A stretch of DNA of 64,000 bases from positions 1 through 64,000 of the forward strand of contig NZ_CP046903.1 of the NCBI RefSeq assembly GCF_009789555.1. Reading direction: 5' to 3'. The translations under genes and the position numbers were made by a program. Below, piece after piece: positions 8,491 to 17,430 of the stretch. Origin of the DNA: Stutzerimonas stutzeri. Its GTDB lineage: Bacteria; Pseudomonadota; Gammaproteobacteria; Pseudomonadales; Pseudomonadaceae. Each line of letters begins with the position of its first letter. Positions within the stretch are counted from its first letter, which is position 1. The notes beneath the pieces were generated by a model. It saw nothing but the letters and a program-made list of their open reading frames with translations. It ran no database searches and was not told the origin of the DNA.

Positions 8491-9105
8491 CTAACTCGCC
8501 AACAACAGCAACCCTAGCCCCGTGAAGACCGCGCCGCCATTGAACGCCCATCGTCGCACAACGCCGGGGGCGTGTGTTTTTACCCAGGTGCGACCCACCA
8601 TAGCGGTAGCGGATAACACGACCGCCTGGATCAAGGTAAATCCAAAAAAATATCCCATCAGCGGACCCGTCCGTGCACCTATGACATCTTCGGCATAAGC
8701 AAAGCCGTGAATAATTCCGGTAATCGCCGCGAGGCCGAGTATGCCCGGCAGAATCGCGAACTGCCTGAGCATCAGCATCAGCCCAGCCACGATGATACCG
8801 AGCGCCATGAGAGCTTCCGCCGCCTGAACGTCCATTCCGAGCAGATGGCCCAGCGCGCCGATCCAGGTAGCGGCCAAGAAAAGCACTACACGTTTCCCCA
8901 CCGATCCCGGATGCAGGGCGAACAACAGCCCCATACCAAGAATGAAAACGATATGCGTCAGATCTATAAGGGGATGGCCAACACCGGACAATACACCGTA
9001 GAGAATGCTACCTGGCAGCTCCCCTCCGGTCGGGTGATGCGCATACCCCGGAATGGCGAATAGGCTGATCGCCTTCCCAGCCAGCATCTTGCTGAACCTG
9101 CTCAT
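8491..9105 (-). CDS. HupE/UreJ-type metal permease
   Basis: 204-residue membrane protein with a signal-like N-terminus, six to seven hydrophobic helices, and the HupE/UreJ hallmarks GHPLIDLTHIVFILGMGL and GIIHGFAYAEDV. The family imports nickel or cobalt for metalloenzymes such as urease and hydrogenase. It is the last gene of the nitrile hydratase operon and overlaps the hydrolase stop by four bases, so cobalt delivery to the cobalt-type nitrile hydratase is the natural reading. That metal assignment is an inference from context. Confidence 0.85.
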   Translation of the reverse strand: MSRFSKMLAGKAISLFAIPGYAHHPTGGELPGSILYGVLSGVGHPLIDLTHIVFILGMGLLFALHPGSVGKRVVLFLAATWIGALGHLLGMDVQAAEALMALGIIVAGLMLMLRQFAILPGILGLAAITGIIHGFAYAEDVIGARTGPLMGYFFGFTLIQAVVLSATAMVGRTWVKTHAPGVVRRWAFNGGAVFTGLGLLLLAS

Positions 9106-9818
9106 AGTCTTACTCCTTCGGATGAGGTGTCCCCCGGTGATACGCTTTGGAAGGCTTTGTTGAACGACTTCGCAGACGAGACGGTAGCCAGGTAGCCATC
9201 CTCGATTTTGAGTAGCTCGATCGCTATATCGTGATAGCGTGGATTGGGCTCAGCGCAGCAGTCCTCAAGCACCAGCACGCTGTAACCCCGATCCGTAGCT
9301 TCCCTGGCGGTCGAGCTGACACAGACACCAGTGGTAACCCCGGTCAGAACCACATTCTCGATCCGTCTGTTGCGCAAAACATCGTGCAAGTCGGTTGCAT
9401 GGAAGGCTCCGGTGCCGATCTTGTCGACCACCACCTCGCCTTCCAACGGCTGGATTTCCTCTATGAAGTCCCAGCCAGCCTCACCGCGGATCAACAATCG
9501 TCCCAATGGACCTGTGGCACCTATCTGAGCGCCGGCCCGGGCGGTCTTGAGACGTTTGCTGGCGGGCAAATCCGCCAGGTTGGCGCGATGCCCTTCACGG
9601 GTGTAGATCACCAGCATTCCGGTGCGCCGCGCAATCTCCAACACCCCGAGAATGCGCGGCACGATGGCCCGGGCTGCCGCCACGTCGTCGCCCCGTGAGT
9701 GCATGTAACCTGCCGGATCGCAAAAGTCGCGCTGCATGTCGATGATCAGCAGTGCCGTACGCTGCGGTTCTAGTACTCCGGTAATGGGAAAGTCATAAGG
9801 GTCTCCTGTCACGATCAT
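9102..9818 (-). CDS. Isochorismatase-family cysteine hydrolase (putative amidase of the nitrile pathway)
   Basis: 238-residue member of the isochorismatase fold, which includes nicotinamidase, biuret hydrolase, maleamate amidase and RutB. The catalytic triad is visible: Asp in LLIIDMQRDF, Lys in VVDKIGTGAF and Cys in TGVTTGVCVSSTAREA. The first residues up to about 20 form an extension seen in ureido- or biuret-hydrolase relatives. It overlaps the accessory gene upstream and hupE downstream by four bases each. Nitrile hydratase operons normally include an amidase-signature enzyme; here this fold occupies that position, so it probably hydrolyses the amide made by the hydratase. The exact substrate is not known. 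Confidence 0.88.
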   Translation of the reverse strand: MIVTGDPYDFPITGVLEPQRTALLIIDMQRDFCDPAGYMHSRGDDVAAARAIVPRILGVLEIARRTGMLVIYTREGHRANLADLPASKRLKTARAGAQIGATGPLGRLLIRGEAGWDFIEEIQPLEGEVVVDKIGTGAFHATDLHDVLRNRRIENVVLTGVTTGVCVSSTAREATDRGYSVLVLEDCCAEPNPRYHDIAIELLKIEDGYLATVSSAKSFNKAFQSVSPGDTSSEGVRL

Positions 9819-10210
9819 GCGTGGTGCTCCGAGTCCGCGTGATGAGGGTGATGGTGCCCGGAGCGCTGATGATCGTGCCGGTCCTGCGCCGCCGCCAGAA
9901 GCTGATCTTCACGCACGCCGAGCCGCTCCGGTTTGATTAGGTCCTGCTGCTCAAGCAAGCCCTGCAACGCCTCCAGCCAGCAGGTGTAGTACTGCTCATC
10001 ACTATCGATGCAGCCGTCCTGCTCGTGCAGTTGAATGGAAGCAATCAAGGCCTGCTGGAATTCCTGCAGCGAAAATATCTTTTTCTGCGCCGCTGCCAGC
10101 GTCATGCCGAACAGGCGTGCAGCCCAGGGGGAGGCAAAGCTCAAGTTGGCGAGGCCTGCGCGTTGCATCTGGTCAAGCAGTTCATGTGGCTGCATCTTAA
10201 GTTCCTGCAA
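9815..10210 (-). CDS. Nitrile hydratase activator/accessory protein with His-rich tail
   Basis: 131 residues. The core, with SFASPWAARLFGMTLA and YYTCWLEALQGLL, matches the nitrile hydratase accessory (activator) family, which helps load metal into the alpha subunit. Its C-terminus from about residue 108 is extremely histidine-rich (DRHDHQRSGHHHPHHADSEH), which looks like a metal store. The gene overlaps the end of the alpha subunit and the start of the hydrolase, so it is made in step with its partners. The His tail and the nearby HupE permease together point to dedicated cobalt handling. Confidence 0.88.
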   Translation of the reverse strand: MQELKMQPHELLDQMQRAGLANLSFASPWAARLFGMTLAAAQKKIFSLQEFQQALIASIQLHEQDGCIDSDEQYYTCWLEALQGLLEQQDLIKPERLGVREDQLLAAAQDRHDHQRSGHHHPHHADSEHHA

Positions 10211-10808
10211 TGTCGTGGGCTGGAAGATGGGCCACGCCGATCATCGCGTCGCGGGACACCAGTTCGGCCAGTTCAGCTTCGCTCAGGTGTTCCGTGCCCT
10301 CCGGGCGTTCTGGCAGAACCAGATAGCGAATCTCCGAGATGCTGTCCCACACGCGGATTTCGACGTCATCACCCAGCGTCAACCCCATTTCCTGCAGGAC
10401 CTTGCGAGGTTCGCGTACCAGCCGAGAGCGATAGGCGCTGGATTTGTACCACACCGGCGGCAGGCCCAGGATGGGCCAGGGGTAGCACGAGCACAGGGTG
10501 CATACCACCACGTTGTGCACGGTTGCCGTGTTTTCCAGTACGTGCAGGGATTCGGTCTCGGGCCCGCCGATACCCAGCTCCGCGCAGGCCGCCAGGCCGT
10601 TGGCCAGCAATCGCTGACGGAAAGCCGGATCGACCCAGGCACGGGCCACCACCTTAGCACCGGTACGAGGCCCGACGTTCTCCTCGTAGTGGTAAACCAC
10701 CTGATCCACCTCCGCTGAATCCAGCACGCCAATTTCATTCAACAGGCTCTCTATCGCTTCAGTGCGAAGGGCCTGCCAAGCCTTCTCGATCTTGTGGTCA
10801 TGACTCAT
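10197..10808 (-). CDS. nthA: Nitrile hydratase alpha subunit, cobalt type
   Basis: Metal-binding subunit of nitrile hydratase, which converts nitriles to amides. The 204-residue protein contains VCTLCSCY at residues 102-109; Cys103, Cys106, Ser107 and Cys108 are the metal ligands. Thr in the second position and Tyr after the last Cys are the signature of cobalt enzymes (iron enzymes have CSLCSCT). I chose the ATG at 10808, which has CGGAG 8-9 bp before it and overlaps the end of the beta gene by 11 bp; an upstream in-frame ATG at 10844 has no such site. Confidence 0.95.
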   Translation of the reverse strand: MSHDHKIEKAWQALRTEAIESLLNEIGVLDSAEVDQVVYHYEENVGPRTGAKVVARAWVDPAFRQRLLANGLAACAELGIGGPETESLHVLENTATVHNVVVCTLCSCYPWPILGLPPVWYKSSAYRSRLVREPRKVLQEMGLTLGDDVEIRVWDSISEIRYLVLPERPEGTEHLSEAELAELVSRDAMIGVAHLPAHDIAGT

Positions 10809-11502
10809 GTTGATGTTCTCCGACGGCCTCGAGGTGGTTTTCACTCAGGTCGATGTAGATAAACAGATTGGCCTCGGCCTGCTCTTCGCCCCATAGCGTC
10901 TGGGCGCTGAATTGAACGTTATAAACGGGCTGAAGGTTCTCGCCGCGATAATGCGCGCGGGTATCCGGGAAGACCCAGGCCTGGGCATCCACGCGGTGGA
11001 TCACGCCGACCTTGCCGCGGGTGTAGCTGGTCACGCGGGTGTGGCCCGGGGGATGAATATTGCGTACTCGTACGCGCTGCCCGACGCTGAACTGGGGCGT
11101 TACCTGCACCTCCTTTCGCCAGGCGCCCCAACGCACCTTGTCTTCTTCCTGCAAAGGCCAGTTGCGATCCGGGTTGGCTGGCGGAGTCAGATGCTTGAGT
11201 CCGGCGCTCAACTCATCGACACGCCGATTGATCTCAGCGGTCGTCAGAATGTTGCGGCGGTCGAGAATCCGCTCCATCGCGAACATCCAGCGGCCGTAGT
11301 AGCCCCACTCCAGGTAATCCTGGGGCCGCATCAGCTCGATTTCGTGGCGGTGCTCATCCAGGTTCCACACCCCCAGACGATCGATCACCTGGGTCATGCA
11401 GAACACCCGGCTGCCCCAGCGTGTCACGAATACCGGCTCGTTGGGATCGACCTTGACTGTCCCGAAGCCGTGCAGCCCTCCCATGTCATGAATGCCGTTC
11501 AT
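10798..11502 (-). CDS. nthB: Nitrile hydratase beta subunit
   Basis: 234-residue partner of the alpha subunit. It starts with MNGIHDMGGLHGFG, the strongly conserved beta N-terminus, and keeps YYGRWMFAMERIL and the C-terminal SH3-like half with FSVGQRVRVRNIHPPGHTR. The beta-then-alpha order is typical of cobalt-type operons. It lies 9 bp after the ABC ATPase gene. Confidence 0.95.
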   Translation of the reverse strand: MNGIHDMGGLHGFGTVKVDPNEPVFVTRWGSRVFCMTQVIDRLGVWNLDEHRHEIELMRPQDYLEWGYYGRWMFAMERILDRRNILTTAEINRRVDELSAGLKHLTPPANPDRNWPLQEEDKVRWGAWRKEVQVTPQFSVGQRVRVRNIHPPGHTRVTSYTRGKVGVIHRVDAQAWVFPDTRAHYRGENLQPVYNVQFSAQTLWGEEQAEANLFIYIDLSENHLEAVGEHQHES

Positions 11503-11511
11503 CAGGCCTCC

Positions 11512-12279
11512 TCAATAGATCACATCCTCTATTCGCTTCTGTAGTTGCAGGTAGTCACTGGAGTAACGGTCGCGCATTGCGTCAGAACTGGTATCGGCAT
11601 CGACCAACACCTGTGCCGGATTGCCGCCCAGCACCAATACCCGGTCACCCACCGTGATAGCCTCTTCCACATCGTGAGTCACCATGACCATGGAGGTGCC
11701 GGTCTCCTCCTGCAGGCTGCGCAGCAGACCGTGCATACGCCGCTTCAGGCTGATATCCAGCGCGCTGAATGGCTCGTCCAGCAGCAGCACCCTGGGACGC
11801 GTAATCAACGCCCGGGCAATCGCCGTGCGCTGACGCATGCCGCCTGACAGCTGATGTGGATAGGCATCGGCCGCCTCGCTCAAGCCGACGCTGTCGAGCA
11901 TGCGCCGTACTGTCGCCTTGACGTCCTTCTTGTACTGATTGCGGAAACGCAGGCCGAAGTTCACGTTGCCAGCCACGCTGAGCCACGGGTACAGATTGTT
12001 TTCCTGAAAGATCATCACGATCTCTTCCAGCGGCGCATTGAGATAGCGTTGGCGATAGAGCACGCCTCCGCTGTCCTCGCCCATCACGAAACCACCCAGC
12101 GCGTTGAGCAGCGTGCTCTTGCCGCAACCGGACTGACCGAGAATGGTGGTGATCTTATTCTCTTGAATGGTCAGGTTCAGTCCCTGTAGCGGGCTTGGTA
12201 CCGACTGCCGCTTGGCCGGAAAGTTGATGGTCAGATTCTCGATTCTGAACACCGCCTTGGACGCGTCAACGGTCGTCAT
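11512..12279 (-). CDS. ABC transporter ATP-binding protein (SsuB/TauB/NrtD type)
   Basis: 255-residue ATPase with Walker A GQSGCGKST, signature LSGGMRQRTAIARAL, Walker B VLLLDEPFSALD and the switch His in VMVTHDVEEAI. It energises the permease encoded directly upstream. The ATG at 12279 overlaps the permease stop (ATGA) and has GGAGGG four to five bases before it, so I prefer it to an in-frame start 15 bp earlier. Confidence 0.92.
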   Translation of the reverse strand: MTTVDASKAVFRIENLTINFPAKRQSVPSPLQGLNLTIQENKITTILGQSGCGKSTLLNALGGFVMGEDSGGVLYRQRYLNAPLEEIVMIFQENNLYPWLSVAGNVNFGLRFRNQYKKDVKATVRRMLDSVGLSEAADAYPHQLSGGMRQRTAIARALITRPRVLLLDEPFSALDISLKRRMHGLLRSLQEETGTSMVMVTHDVEEAITVGDRVLVLGGNPAQVLVDADTSSDAMRDRYSSDYLQLQKRIEDVIY

Positions 12280-13067
12280 TTGACCCTCCACCACAGCACC
12301 TTGTTGCCGATGAACGCCAGTGTCCGGTCCACCACGAAGCCGGACAGTCCGATCACCAGCATGCCGAACATGATCAGGTCGTTATTGAACAGGTTGCGCC
12401 CCATCATGATGATCGCGCCCAGACCATCGCGCAGGCCGACCATTTCTGCCACCAGCACCGCCATCCAAGCGGCGATGAAGTTGGTGCGCAGCAGTGTGAA
12501 CACGCCCGGAAAGATGCTTGGCAGCACCACATACAGCCACTGCTGCCAGCGATTGGCGCCCAGATTGCCGGAGATGGTCAGATACTCCTGCGGCACCCGG
12601 CGTATCTCCGCCAGCGTGCCGATGGTCAGAATGAAGTACACCCCCATGAAGACGATGAATACTGCCGTCACATTGCTGATGCCGAATACCACGATGGCGG
12701 TAGGAATCCAGGCGATCGGCGCGATCGGGGCCAGCACGTAAAGCAACGGACTCAGCGACCAGGTAGCGAAGGTTGACAGGCTGATCAGCGCACCCGTGGC
12801 AATGGCCGCGATAAAAGCCAGAAACATGCCGGTAAACACCCGGCCAAAGGTCGCCATCAGCGCCTCGTACAACGTCGCTGACTGTGACCCCAGGCCTATG
12901 CGGAAGTCGCTCTCAATCACCATCGACAGAAACTGACTCGGTGGCGGCATCACCGTCGTCAGGGCGATATCTCGCAACCCCGCCAACTCCCAGACCGCTA
13001 CCAGCAAGGTCACTGAGGACAAGCCCACGACCCAGGGCGCGTAGCGTTCCCAGTCAGGTAAACGCAT
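12276..13067 (-). CDS. ABC transporter permease (SsuC/TauC/NrtB type)
   Basis: 263-residue inner membrane permease with about six helices. The conserved cytoplasmic loop (EIRRVPQEYLTISGNLGANRW followed by the LPSIFPGVFTLLRTNF region) fits the nitrate/taurine/sulfonate branch of importers. It starts one base after the substrate-binding protein stop and overlaps the ATPase gene. Confidence 0.92.
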   Translation of the reverse strand: MRLPDWERYAPWVVGLSSVTLLVAVWELAGLRDIALTTVMPPPSQFLSMVIESDFRIGLGSQSATLYEALMATFGRVFTGMFLAFIAAIATGALISLSTFATWSLSPLLYVLAPIAPIAWIPTAIVVFGISNVTAVFIVFMGVYFILTIGTLAEIRRVPQEYLTISGNLGANRWQQWLYVVLPSIFPGVFTLLRTNFIAAWMAVLVAEMVGLRDGLGAIIMMGRNLFNNDLIMFGMLVIGLSGFVVDRTLAFIGNKVLWWRVK

Positions 13068-13068
13068 C

Positions 13069-14058
13069 CTACTGCTCCAGCGACTTGATCAGGTCTATCT
13101 CGAAGATGCTCTCGGCGCTCACACCCGGACGCACGTACTGCATCTTCACCAAGTCATCCACCACCTGCTGCACGGCTGCCACATCCGGGACAAAGGAGAT
13201 CGGCTTGGGTGCCGAGGCAAAGGCGCCCTTGAGTACATCGCTGGACACACGGAAATAGTTCCCTTTCTCAAGCAAATCAACGGCCTTTTCCGGCTCGTTG
13301 TTGATTATGTCAGCCGCGCAGATCAGGCCCTTCAGATAACCCTCGACCACTTGGGGCCGCTCGGTCAGGGTCTCTTCCAGTACGCTGACCACGGTGTTGG
13401 GGGTGTTGGTCGACCAGGTACTGGCGTTGTTGGTCAGGACTGTCGCGCCGCGCGAAGCGACCATCTCCGAGGTATAGGGCTTGATGTGGCTGAGTATGTC
13501 GACATTGCCACTGCGGTATGCCTCGACCATGGCCAGCAGGTCGTCGAAGTAAACAAACTCAATGGCATCCGGTTCCAGGCCACGCTTGGCCAGTTCCGTC
13601 ACCAAGATCAGCTCCAGCGTATCGCCCTGCAGTACCGCGGCGGTTAGCTTCGGCTTGCCCGCCTTCACGTGCTCAGCCAACGCCTCCATCGAGTTCAGGC
13701 CCAGCTCGCCGTCTGCAATCACTTCCATCACACCCCAGCCGCCCGCAGCGCTGATCACTTTGATCGGCACACCACTGTTGGCGGCGAAGAATGGCAGAGT
13801 AAAGGGGTTGGTGCTGAAGTCGATGGCGCCGCCCGCCAGCGCCGCGTTGTTGTCACCGGGGTTGGCGAAAAAGCGCGTATCGACCTCCAGGCCCTGCTCT
13901 TTAAAACAGCCACTCTCAACCCCCACGAACAGAGGAGCCATATCCAGCGCAATCAGATGGCCCGCCGTCACCTTGACCAGTTCGTCTTCGGCCAGCAACG
14001 GTTGTGCGGTTGCAAGCAGCAAAGCGCATGGCAGTAAACTCAGTGTCGATCTTTTCAT
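13069..14058 (-). CDS. ABC transporter substrate-binding protein (NMT1/SsuA-like)
   Basis: 329-residue periplasmic protein: signal peptide MKRSTLSLLPCALLLATAQPLLA (split here: basic start, hydrophobic core, cleavage after ALA-like LLA), then the NMT1/THI5/SsuA-like fold with the motif LFVGVESGCFKEQGLEVDTRF. Relatives bind taurine, sulfonates, nitrate, thiamin precursors or aromatic acids. First gene of the transporter-hydratase operon, with AGGAG before its ATG. It probably binds the nitrile or a related small nitrogen compound; the ligand is inferred from context only. Confidence 0.9.
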   Translation of the reverse strand: MKRSTLSLLPCALLLATAQPLLAEDELVKVTAGHLIALDMAPLFVGVESGCFKEQGLEVDTRFFANPGDNNAALAGGAIDFSTNPFTLPFFAANSGVPIKVISAAGGWGVMEVIADGELGLNSMEALAEHVKAGKPKLTAAVLQGDTLELILVTELAKRGLEPDAIEFVYFDDLLAMVEAYRSGNVDILSHIKPYTSEMVASRGATVLTNNASTWSTNTPNTVVSVLEETLTERPQVVEGYLKGLICAADIINNEPEKAVDLLEKGNYFRVSSDVLKGAFASAPKPISFVPDVAAVQQVVDDLVKMQYVRPGVSAESIFEIDLIKSLEQ

Positions 14059-14179
14059 GATGGGATTCTCCTCGGTTCAGCTCATGACTGAGGTCGATAC
14101 TAGGCAACCGCTCTGCAGGAAAAAATCACCGAGTTTGCGTCTTTACTTGGCATTTCTCTGAAGTAAGCGGCCGAGCGCA

Positions 14180-15109
14180 CTAAAGAGGGGCAGGCTGGTG
14201 AATGCCCTTCGAGTCTTGACCCAGGCATTCGAGAAAGCTGGTCAGGACCGCCGAGCGAGGTGATTCGTTGGCACGGGTGGCGAGCGTTATGTCTGAATAG
14301 CGCACGAATTTGTCGGGCAACAACGCTACCAGTTGACCGGTATCAAGCCAGCGTTGGGCGTAGTGTTCAGGCAAGCAGCCAACGAAAGGTCCGTTCAGAA
14401 TCATCAGTGCAGCGGCCTCTACGTTACTTACCGAGGCGATGATGCTGTCGTCATGGTCGCTAATGAAGGGGAACTCCTGCGACAGCATGAAACTTCTGAC
14501 GACCTTGGCCGCCCCAGGGACCCGCTGCGCTATCTCGTGGGGATCCGTTAGTCGCGCCAGTGGGTGTGACTCGCTGCAGACCAACACGTCCCGCTCCCTA
14601 TACAAGGACCGGTATTCGAGGCCTGGTTTCCGCTGGTAGAAAATGCCCACGGCCAGATCCAGGCGCCGTTCCAGCACCCCTTTCTCCAGCTCTTGCGGCG
14701 ACAACACGTGCATGCACAGCTGAAATCGGTAGTTGGGCAAACGAAGAAAACGCGACAATGCCGTAGGCAGTGGGCATGTCGAATCAGTAATCAGATTGTC
14801 TATCACGCCCAGCGTCAGCTCACCAAGGATGTTATTTCGCAGGTTCTTGGCATTTGTCTCTAGCAGCTCTACGGCGGCGAGAAAATCCAGCATCTGTCGA
14901 TAGAACACCTCTCCCTTGGGCGTCAACGCGAAACCACCTCTGCCGCGGTCACACAGTCGGAAGCCTAGCCGCCCTTCCAGCTTGCTCATATGTGAGCTGA
15001 TGGTCGACAAACTCAGGTTCAGCCCTGCCTGAGCATTGGCATACCCCTCAGCTTCAACCACCGCGAGAAAAATTTTGAGCAACTTGAGATCGATATCCGA
15101 AAGGTTCAT
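14180..15109 (-). CDS. LysR-type transcriptional regulator of the nitrile operon
   Basis: 309-residue LysR-type regulator: winged helix at residues 5-62 (LKLLKIFLAVVEAEGYANAQ, then STISSHMSKLEGRLG) and a C-terminal effector-binding domain. I chose the ATG at 15109 because AGGAG lies five bases upstream and this gives the standard MNLSDIDLKLLKIF start; an earlier frame start would add 38 unrelated residues. It lies in the same direction as, and 121 bp upstream of, the transporter genes, unlike the common divergent layout, but is the likely local regulator. Confidence 0.88.
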   Translation of the reverse strand: MNLSDIDLKLLKIFLAVVEAEGYANAQAGLNLSLSTISSHMSKLEGRLGFRLCDRGRGGFALTPKGEVFYRQMLDFLAAVELLETNAKNLRNNILGELTLGVIDNLITDSTCPLPTALSRFLRLPNYRFQLCMHVLSPQELEKGVLERRLDLAVGIFYQRKPGLEYRSLYRERDVLVCSESHPLARLTDPHEIAQRVPGAAKVVRSFMLSQEFPFISDHDDSIIASVSNVEAAALMILNGPFVGCLPEHYAQRWLDTGQLVALLPDKFVRYSDITLATRANESPRSAVLTSFLECLGQDSKGIHQPAPL

Positions 15110-15228
15110 TCGAGCTCCTGAGGTCTTGCGAGACACCCTCGGTACAGTGCCGAGACTACTCAATGGATCGGGCATGCGGACCGTTACGGGGCCGTGGCCC
15201 ATTTGACACAGAGGCATAAGCAAGCTTC

Positions 15229-15504
15229 ATGCCACTGGGGCGCAGTGCGGGGATGCGACTGTTGGACCGCTACCAGCAATCACTGCTTAAGGACTTCGAC
15301 AGAATCCTGAAAGGCACGCCTAAGCAGCTGGAGATACTGCGCAACAAATGTCACGATCACGAGCTGTTCTTCAAATTTGTGATCGTGCAGCCCGCGATAT
15401 CTGCGAAGAAGGTATCGAAGGAGCAGCTTGCCGTATTGGGAACGAGCTACTCGTATATCAAGAGCATCTCGGGCTCGGACATAAAAGTCATTGTTAGCCC
15501 TTAA
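15229..15504 (+). CDS. Small hypothetical protein
   Basis: 91-residue frame (83 if the second Met at 15253 is used). Charged and helical: LLDRYQQSLLKDFDRILKGT, then a beta-rich tail FFKFVIVQPAISAKK. I do not recognise a family. It starts just upstream of and divergent from the LysR gene, whose upstream region it occupies. No clear ribosome site precedes the first ATG. Confidence 0.45.
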   Translation: MPLGRSAGMRLLDRYQQSLLKDFDRILKGTPKQLEILRNKCHDHELFFKFVIVQPAISAKKVSKEQLAVLGTSYSYIKSISGSDIKVIVSP

Positions 15505-15723
15505 TTGACTTACATCAGCGGAATTACAGCTGATTCCGCTGACGTCATGCTGCGGCCGCGCCTCCGATAACTACTTCGCCTTTGCCGCCACAACCTGAAC
15601 CGTACTAAATCTCCTATGTACTCAATGACCGCTACTGGCCGAGAGCAGACATTGCTGAACCCCATATCAAACTAACTTTTCCCGTCATCCCTCCGACAGT
15701 TGGGAAGTGTCACATCCGCTCCC

Positions 15724-17004
15724 CTAGTTGCAGCGAACCACCCATAGCTGATCCAGCCTGGTCGTGAAACTCTGGCTCATCATGTCCCGTCGCATTCCCC
15801 AATCCGGCGTCGTAGTTATTCGGCCTGGTCTCAGGGTATTGCGGCCCCACTTGGCATTGATCGCATCGAGCACGCCCATGACGCGCTCCGAGGCGGCAGG
15901 CTGGGTTTCGGTGAAGAGGTCAGCGGTATATTCGCCGCGCTGGCGGAGGTCCATCAAAAGGACCTCGGCCTTGCTGAAAGAGAAGCCGTCCCGATAAACG
16001 TGTTCCAGACCTGCAATAGCCGCCCGAGTGATGTGCCGGGTGTCATCAGTGGGATACGGCAGCTCGCACACTACCCCTTTTGCGAACTTGGGCTCGTCGG
16101 GATTGAACATGCCGGTGCGGATGCTCACTCGTACGCGCTTGCACATCGATTGCTGCTTCCGCAGTTTCTCGCTGGCCCTGGCGGCGTACGCCGCGACCGC
16201 CTCCTTAATCGGCTCTAGTTCGCGCAGACGCTTCCCGAACATTCTCGAGCAGCAAATCTCCTGTTTGGGAGCCTCCATTTCCTCCAGATCAAGGCACGGC
16301 GTGCCGCGCAGCTCACGGGCAGTCTTCTCAATCATTACGCTGAACTGCTTGCGCAGAGTCCATGCATCCGCGCTGGCCAGGTCCCAGGCTGTGCGAATGC
16401 CCATCTTGTTCAGGTGTTCAGTCATCCGACGCCCAACGCCCCACACGTCGCTAACGTTGGTCACCCGCAGCACCTTATCGCGGCGCACTGGGTCGAGCAG
16501 CTCTACAACCCCGCCGGTCTGTTTCTGCCACCGCTTTGCAGAATGGTTAGCCAACTTGGCGAGTGTTTTCGTTCCGGCTATCCCCACTCCAACCGGGATG
16601 CCCGTGCAGCGCAGTACATCGGCGCGGATTCGCCTGCCAAGCGCTTCCGTGTTCGGCACACCGGTCAGATCCGCAAATGACTCGTCGATTGAGTAGACCT
16701 CTACAGCCGGCACCAGACTTTCGATGACCGTCATCACTCGCTCGCTCATGTCGCCGTACAACGCGTAGTTGCTAGAAAACACCACCACGCCCCAGCGCTC
16801 CAGGTCACGCCGGATCTGGAAGTACGGCGCGCCCATCTTGATGCCCAGTAGCTTGGCCTCGGCTGAACGCGCGATCACACAGCCATCGTTATTCGAGAGC
16901 ACAACGATAGGGGTACGCCGCAAGTCCGGTCGGAAGACGCGCTCACAGCTGGCGTAGAACGAATTGCAATCGATGAGAGCGATCACTCTCTCAATATTTG
17001 CCAT
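15724..17004 (-). CDS. umuC: Y-family DNA polymerase V catalytic subunit (UmuC/RulB)
   Basis: 426-residue translesion polymerase. The acidic catalytic residues are in ALIDCNSFYASCE and YSIDESFADLTG; the helix-hairpin-helix and little-finger regions follow, and length matches UmuC/RulB. It acts with cleaved UmuD in SOS mutagenesis. The ATG at 17004 overlaps the end of umuD by 14 bp. Plasmid-borne rulAB genes are frequent in Pseudomonas. Confidence 0.95.
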   Translation of the reverse strand: MANIERVIALIDCNSFYASCERVFRPDLRRTPIVVLSNNDGCVIARSAEAKLLGIKMGAPYFQIRRDLERWGVVVFSSNYALYGDMSERVMTVIESLVPAVEVYSIDESFADLTGVPNTEALGRRIRADVLRCTGIPVGVGIAGTKTLAKLANHSAKRWQKQTGGVVELLDPVRRDKVLRVTNVSDVWGVGRRMTEHLNKMGIRTAWDLASADAWTLRKQFSVMIEKTARELRGTPCLDLEEMEAPKQEICCSRMFGKRLRELEPIKEAVAAYAARASEKLRKQQSMCKRVRVSIRTGMFNPDEPKFAKGVVCELPYPTDDTRHITRAAIAGLEHVYRDGFSFSKAEVLLMDLRQRGEYTADLFTETQPAASERVMGVLDAINAKWGRNTLRPGRITTTPDWGMRRDMMSQSFTTRLDQLWVVRCN

Positions 17005-17422
17005 GGATTCGGATGCTGTATGGCACCACACCCCATACGTAGAGTTCTTCGCTTTCTAGCAAATATCGCGGCGGGAATTTCGGATTAGCTGAGCGCAGGA
17101 TTACCTGGCTACCGTCCCGGTCGAAAATCTTGACCAGTGGCTCGTTGTTCAGCGCTGCGATAATTACCTCGCCCTTCTCCGCCTCACGCCCACGGTCAAT
17201 TATCAGGATATCTCTGTCGAAAATACCTACATGAATCATGCTCTCGCCATCGGCACGAGCAAGGTAAGTGTGCGGGGCCCGAATGTTCATCATCTCGTCA
17301 AGCGAGATGCTTCCCTCCATGTGGTCCTGAGCGGGACTAGGAAAGCCTGCTGGCACGCAAAAACTGAAAAACGGCAGTGCAATTGTGGAGGGAGCGGCAG
17401 GTCCCAAGATGTGGACGGGCAT
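16991..17422 (-). CDS. umuD: SOS mutagenesis protein UmuD/RulA
   Basis: 143-residue self-cleaving partner of UmuC. The cleavage site is PAGFPSPA (Ala25-Gly26), and the Ser/Lys dyad is Ser61 in DGESM and Lys98 in EPLVKIF, matching E. coli Ser60/Lys97. I prefer the ATG at 17422, which has AAGGTG upstream, over a GTG nine bases earlier. A LexA box lies directly before the gene. Confidence 0.93.
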   Translation of the reverse strand: MPVHILGPAAPSTIALPFFSFCVPAGFPSPAQDHMEGSISLDEMMNIRAPHTYLARADGESMIHVGIFDRDILIIDRGREAEKGEVIIAALNNEPLVKIFDRDGSQVILRSANPKFPPRYLLESEELYVWGVVPYSIRIHGKY

Positions 17423-17430
17423 GATACGCA

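Noticed and set aside
10197..11502. Thiocyanate hydrolase instead of nitrile hydratase
   Set aside because: Thiocyanate hydrolase has three separate subunits with a gamma chain; here there are two full-size subunits and the MNGIHDMGG beta start.
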